Part shown: positions 63,312 through 64,000 of the stretch, piece by piece
Layout: each line of letters opens with the position of its first letter
Numbering within the stretch: the first letter of the stretch is position 1
NCBI RefSeq assembly: GCF_000746025.2
Contig: NZ_CP045798.1
Span: forward strand, 1,598,501 to 1,662,500
Source: Thermanaerosceptrum fracticalcis
GTDB taxonomy: Bacteria > Bacillota > Peptococcia > DRI-13
Direction: 5' to 3'
DNA length: 64,000 nucleotides
The notes under the pieces: generated by a model
What the model saw: the letters and a program-made list of their open reading frames with translations, nothing else
What the model was told of the DNA's origin: nothing
Database searches by the model: none
Program-made: the position numbers and the translations under genes

Positions 63312-63340
63312 AATTTATGCTACAAAAGGATTTTTGTCAA
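63312..63340 (-). promoter_or_regulatory. promoter of the tandem T-box leader
   Basis: On the minus strand TTGACA (63335-63340) and TAAATT (63312-63317) are 17 nt apart, about 35 nt upstream of the distal T-box. Confidence 0.75.
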
Positions 63341-63400
63341 TACTTTACGGGAATTTCTTTATGGGAATTTCTTTTGGGAAATTTGAAGTTTTTATCAAGT

Positions 63401-63612
63401 TTATATGGCAATGCGCCAAGCATAATTTATTTTACGGACCCGGTCAGGAGTATAATACTCCTGGCCTTTTTCTTTACTGGTCTGCACTTTCCGTTTCTGT
63501 GCCTTATCAGCCTTTGTTTTCCACCGTTCAATGTATTGCTCGATGGTATATCCAAACTGTTTGCTGTAATAAAACCACCACGCTGAATTAGACCTATCTT
63601 TGCGAAAAACTC
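63401..63612 (-). pseudogene. possible degraded reading frame
   Basis: About 68 codons on the minus strand read without a stop down to a TAA at 63401. They encode SAWWFYYSKQFGYTIEQYIE, then KRKVQTSKEKGQEYY. No acceptable start codon is present and a stop lies just upstream (about 63613). The next stretch upstream (63593-63720) is open in another frame, so a frameshifted relic is possible. I do not recognise the sequence. Confidence 0.3.
63441..63471 (+). terminator. terminator-like hairpin without an assigned gene
   Basis: GGTCAGGAGTA and TACTCCTGGCC form an 11-bp stem (one G-U) with a short TAA loop, followed by TTTTTC on the plus strand. No plus-strand gene ends here. Confidence 0.5.
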
Positions 63613-63725
63613 ATTATTCCATTTAGTCTTTCTCGGCTCATTTCTACCACGGTAACGTATCCGCCATCCTTAATACACTGATTGCCCGAGTTCTTCAGGC
63701 CGATGCAACTGCCTGTCGCACACAA

Positions 63726-63757
63726 TTAAGCCCTTGGCTCAGAGGCCAAAGGCTTAA
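63726..63757 (-). terminator. hairpin downstream of the right-edge gene
   Basis: TTAAGCC...GGCTTAA arms with an inner TTGG/CCAA pairing lie about 20 nt after the stop at 63779. The T-tract is weak. It probably ends the truncated gene's transcript. Confidence 0.5.
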
Positions 63758-63778
63758 TTGGTGATGTTTTGCTAAACT

Positions 63779-64000
63779 TTACTGGTTATATCCACGGGCG
63801 GTACCGCTGATTCCCGCTTGTTGCCCGATGCTTCTTAAATCCGGGGCTGAGCCGCCTAGCCGTTGTGCAGAAGCCTGATAAGTATCGGGACCCATTGTAG
63901 CAACACTGGCAAAGGTTTCATTGGTAGGAAGACTGGGAGTGCTCATGCTAATTCCACCGGTAGTAGTTCCACCCATGGTGCCGCCCATTGTAGCACCCAT
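63779..64000 (-). CDS. Gly/Thr-rich protein, 5' part cut by window edge
   Basis: The last ~73 codons of a minus-strand gene run to the window edge, so the ATG at 64000 need not be the real start. The visible part opens with a repeated MGGT-type stretch (MGATMGGTMGGTTTGG) and ends RSIGQQAGISGTARGYNQ. Such low-complexity Gly/Thr/Ser proteins occur among spore-coat and surface proteins of sporeformers, but I do not recognise a family. Its stop codon is TAA. Confidence 0.6.
   Translation of the reverse strand: MGATMGGTMGGTTTGGISMSTPSLPTNETFASVATMGPDTYQASAQRLGGSAPDLRSIGQQAGISGTARGYNQ

Noticed and set aside
63133-63591. Plus-strand frame of 152 codons near the right edge
   Set aside because: It lies antisense to the distal T-box leader and its promoter and has no acceptable ribosome binding site.

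Overview
The window looks like a chromosome segment of an anaerobic, endospore-forming member of the Bacillota (Clostridia in the broad sense, for example the Peptococcaceae-type groups). The evidence is a GerW/YtfJ spore protein, glycyl-radical and tungsten aldehyde:ferredoxin oxidoreductase enzymes, 2-hydroxyacyl-CoA-dehydratase-type proteins, strong GGAGG ribosome binding sites, PyrR attenuators and T-box leaders. No rRNA, tRNA or CRISPR array was seen. No species can be named from this sequence alone.

Layout. 1-3.2 kb: the end of a TPR protein, a radical SAM protein and a DUF815 ATPase. 3.3-6.4 kb: a complete TRAP transporter (DctP-DctQ-DctM). 6.5-19.6 kb: the whole de novo pyrimidine pathway on the minus strand (pyrB-pyrC-carA-carB-pyrF-pyrE-pucR-like gene, a terminator, then a second pyrC-pyrK-pyrD). 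It is driven by a consensus promoter and two consecutive PyrR-type attenuators. 19.9-20.7 kb: degV.

20.9-38.1 kb (minus strand): the most unusual part, a catabolic cluster. In transcription order it holds an XRE/cupin regulator, DctQ, DctM, a glycyl radical enzyme, its activase, a zinc alcohol dehydrogenase, DctP, an inserted IS4-family element, a MoaD-like protein, a tungsten AOR, a 3-hydroxyacid dehydrogenase, a ferredoxin, a second AOR, a second MoaD-like protein, an Fe-S protein, an unknown protein and a 4-oxalocrotonate tautomerase-like protein. It reads as a transport, radical chemistry, alcohol/aldehyde oxidation and ferredoxin reduction pathway for a substrate I cannot name. The glycyl radical enzyme keeps the Cys/Glu/Gly core but appears to lack the diol-binding residues of glycerol dehydratase.

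38.5-43.3 kb: a LytS/LytTR two-component system, a 21-bp-period direct-repeat operator, an unknown protein and a CstA-type (pyruvate/peptide) transporter, probably its regulon. 43.4-48.4 kb: an MFS transporter, a TGS-uridine kinase-like nucleoside kinase, small proteins and an sdpR-sdpI pair. 48.6-53.8 kb: a TetR-controlled set of three DUF2229/HgdB-like proteins with one BadF/HgdC-type activase. 54-62.7 kb: housekeeping and accessory genes (two aminotransferases, PAP2-like, YajQ, pyrimidine-dimer glycosylase, GATase, rRNA methyltransferase, GerW, YetF-like). The aminotransferase at 61.5-62.7 kb lies behind two tandem T-box leaders. The right edge holds a truncated Gly/Thr-rich protein.

Several intergenic regions hold gene remnants (histidine kinase, metallophosphoesterase) and degenerate interspersed repeats. 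Starts were chosen by ribosome binding site spacing where possible.
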